The position numbers and the translations under genes are program-made. Of a stretch of 7,469 nucleotides of DNA, positions 7,201 to 7,469 are shown piece by piece. Below the pieces are notes generated by a model that made no database searches, was not told the origin of the DNA, and was given only the letters and a program-made list of their open reading frames with translations. Numbering within the stretch: position 1 is the first letter of the stretch; each line of letters begins with the position of its first letter. Source of the DNA: Fidelibacterota bacterium 46_43 (GTDB lineage: Bacteria; Fidelibacterota; Fidelibacteria; Fidelibacterales; Fidelibacteraceae); contig LGGY01000026.1 of the NCBI GenBank assembly GCA_001509335.1, positions 1-7,469 on the forward strand, written 5' to 3'.

Positions 7201-7469
7201 CTGGGCCTCTTGCAGCAGGCCATGGAACAAGCCGGGCAGGGAGACGGGCGCAACCTGGACCACATTACACAGGAAATGGAAAATGTGATCCGTGATTTAC
7301 GGGAAGGACGTTATTCACGACGCACCATGCAGCGACAGCAGGGTATCCAACAGCGGCTCCTGGATGCCAGCCGGTCTATCCGTAAACGTGAACTGAGCCG
7401 GGAACGGGAAAGCCGTACGGGTGAGCAGGTTTTTCGAAGCGGACCGGATAAACTCCCTCACAACCTTGG
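4273..7469 (+). CDS. Large DUF4175-like membrane-anchored coiled-coil protein, 3'-truncated by window edge
   Basis: One frame runs from the ATG at 4273 (overlapping the previous TGA) to the window end without a stop: 1065 codons plus 2 bases. The N-terminus is basic (RRRQAADRLKNR), followed by hydrophobic segments near 35-50, 54-71 and 151-168. The positive-inside rule puts residues 71-150 in the cytoplasm and everything after 168 outside the inner membrane. Residues about 180-510 are beta-rich and Ig-like, with VTPGRTYSVPFPW (176-188), MPPAYTG and GDDFGIASFSLETR (418-431). From about 517 to 800 the chain is Glu/Gln/Lys/Leu heptad coiled coil. A Met/Gln/Gly-rich stretch follows (about 915-985), then a basic tail with QQRLLDASRSIRKRELSRERES, resembling the C-terminal end of DUF4175-type proteins, so the true stop is probably close. 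No catalytic motif is recognised. It is likely a structural or assembly partner of the DUF4159 protein; that role is inference. Confidence 0.88.
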   Translation, partial: MHYPFEKILRILRRRQAADRLKNRVLRLLDLNSRYLVILVIIESIWYLPSTFRWILLTPFLANGILLIWIRDYWVDRNIHKKPQENARLMETLGYQFPDVRDRLINAWQLSRQSDPLSQMAVQRLSETLPAERLLQHLTQNKSQSPDSTLWIKTILSLFIFLSLSFFLKDALIRVVTPGRTYSVPFPWTWRIEPGNVTLQEGDSLEIRITHTLPRHFPKQLVIQNPEKTESLVPETTNDTLSTLFIPDLHSSFTYTLIVHRPHPFMPWKQKSSQTYTVNVMKRPVLEWLEFQVMPPAYTGLEQEIYTGGTDRIHILQGSILNMTGRLSCPPGEVTARLGEHYIQLDTRNHHFQGALKPGQSGTLIITAKDTNGTAMENDVRYHISLFEDEKPVLKVLAPEDDLLLNENMNIPWEVFIGDDFGIASFSLETRAIKSFQVEPDTVWTDHPLSFDSGQKVQITNGVWHIQERLSPGDALEFRFKVTDNNNLTGPAIIRSRVFTARFPSLTELFSRTGRQHADTHENLQSLQDLSESLREKAESLRKDILKKGKADWSEQEAMKNLAEQQDMIKESLKSIKEALEKQLAEMSEQSLFSDEVLDNMAYMQELVKDLEKSEIFRELQKMQERLKNNPDAEAMERMSRDLQKEAETFSKALERTIRLLETLRDMETLEEGERILEEALRKQTDLIKEEKSRTSAELAKTEHDLSEMIQNLQQNLSQSFENVSERLQEKLENFSALLDSSALSRNLQEAAQAFAENRRPEGMNKAGESRQKMEELLKQYQAMASGMNQERKEEILQDFQQLLRRALLISEKQERTLPGTKALKNDSQALQDRLSEQNAILESLNQLETGLEHIAGKTFFMGPQPFQELQAARSLSAEALNHLLEGRFYQAEQTMAQNLGQINDLTGTILGLMGQAQGSESGSGMEQFMEQLQALADTQGALNQDSRGMPMPGPGNASMDLMSQLAARQQALRRELGLLQQAMEQAGQGDGRNLDHITQEMENVIRDLREGRYSRRTMQRQQGIQQRLLDASRSIRKRELSRERESRTGEQVFRSGPDKLPHNL
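5237..5259 (+). repeat. Perfect 10-bp inverted repeat with 3-base loop
   Basis: The left arm ACATGACAGG (5237-5246) and right arm CCTGTCATGT (5250-5259) are exact reverse complements around the loop CCG. It lies inside the DUF4175-like coding sequence, where it encodes part of NMTGRLSC. No T-run follows (the next bases are C-rich and G-rich), so it is not a Rho-independent terminator. It could form a stable mRNA hairpin or serve as a dimeric protein-binding site, or be chance. Confidence 0.75.
7048..7071 (+). repeat. 12-bp in-frame tandem duplication
   Basis: Two adjacent 12-base units, ATGGAGCAATTT (7048-7059) and ATGGAGCAATTG (7060-7071), match at 11 of 12 positions and encode MEQF-MEQL in the low-complexity tail of the DUF4175-like protein. 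The pattern fits a recent slippage duplication that preserved the frame and added four residues. Confidence 0.7.

Noticed and set aside
1..7469. tRNA, rRNA, CRISPR array, insertion sequence or attachment site
   Set aside because: The window is almost entirely accounted for by six adjacent coding regions; no cloverleaf, spaced repeat array or terminal inverted repeats with a transposase were seen.

Overview
The window is one continuous block of plus-strand protein-coding DNA from a bacterium. Six genes lie head to tail with overlaps or gaps of at most 8 bases, so it reads as part of a single long operon or two abutting ones. Base composition is close to half G+C. The paired DUF4159/DUF4175-like envelope genes, the weak or absent Shine-Dalgarno sequences at several starts, and the general protein style suggest the Fibrobacterota-Chlorobiota-Bacteroidota side of the bacterial tree (for example Marinimicrobia, KSB1, Calditrichota or Ignavibacteria-like lineages). 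That placement is inference; no rRNA or marker phylogeny is available here.

Region 1 (1-1428): the 3' part of a bifunctional NAD(P)HX repair enzyme (nnr), whose reading frame is open through the left window edge, followed by a small VanZ-like membrane protein that starts inside the end of nnr. Region 2 (1435-3593): recN, the SMC-like DNA double-strand-break repair ATPase, joined by an ATGA overlap to a small DNPH1/Rcl-like 2'-deoxynucleoside 5'-monophosphate N-glycosidase. Nnr repairs damaged nicotinamide cofactors, RecN acts in DNA break repair, and a DNPH1-like enzyme can remove aberrant deoxynucleotides, so the first four genes look like a 'damage housekeeping' cluster with one membrane passenger.

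Region 3 (3602-7469): an exported DUF4159 protein followed, with a TGATG stop-start overlap, by a very large DUF4175-like membrane protein. The latter is open for 3197 bases to the right window edge. It has three predicted N-terminal membrane helices, a beta-rich Ig-like ectodomain and about 500 residues of coiled coil. This pair is the least understood part of the window. From knowledge of related genomes I would expect MoxR-type AAA+ ATPase, DUF58 and von Willebrand A genes beyond the right edge.

I see no RNA gene, mobile element, CRISPR array, convincing promoter or terminator, and no intergenic gap longer than 8 bases. Two small sequence structures inside the DUF4175-like gene stand out: a perfect 10-bp inverted repeat at 5237-5259 and a 12-bp in-frame tandem duplication at 7048-7071.
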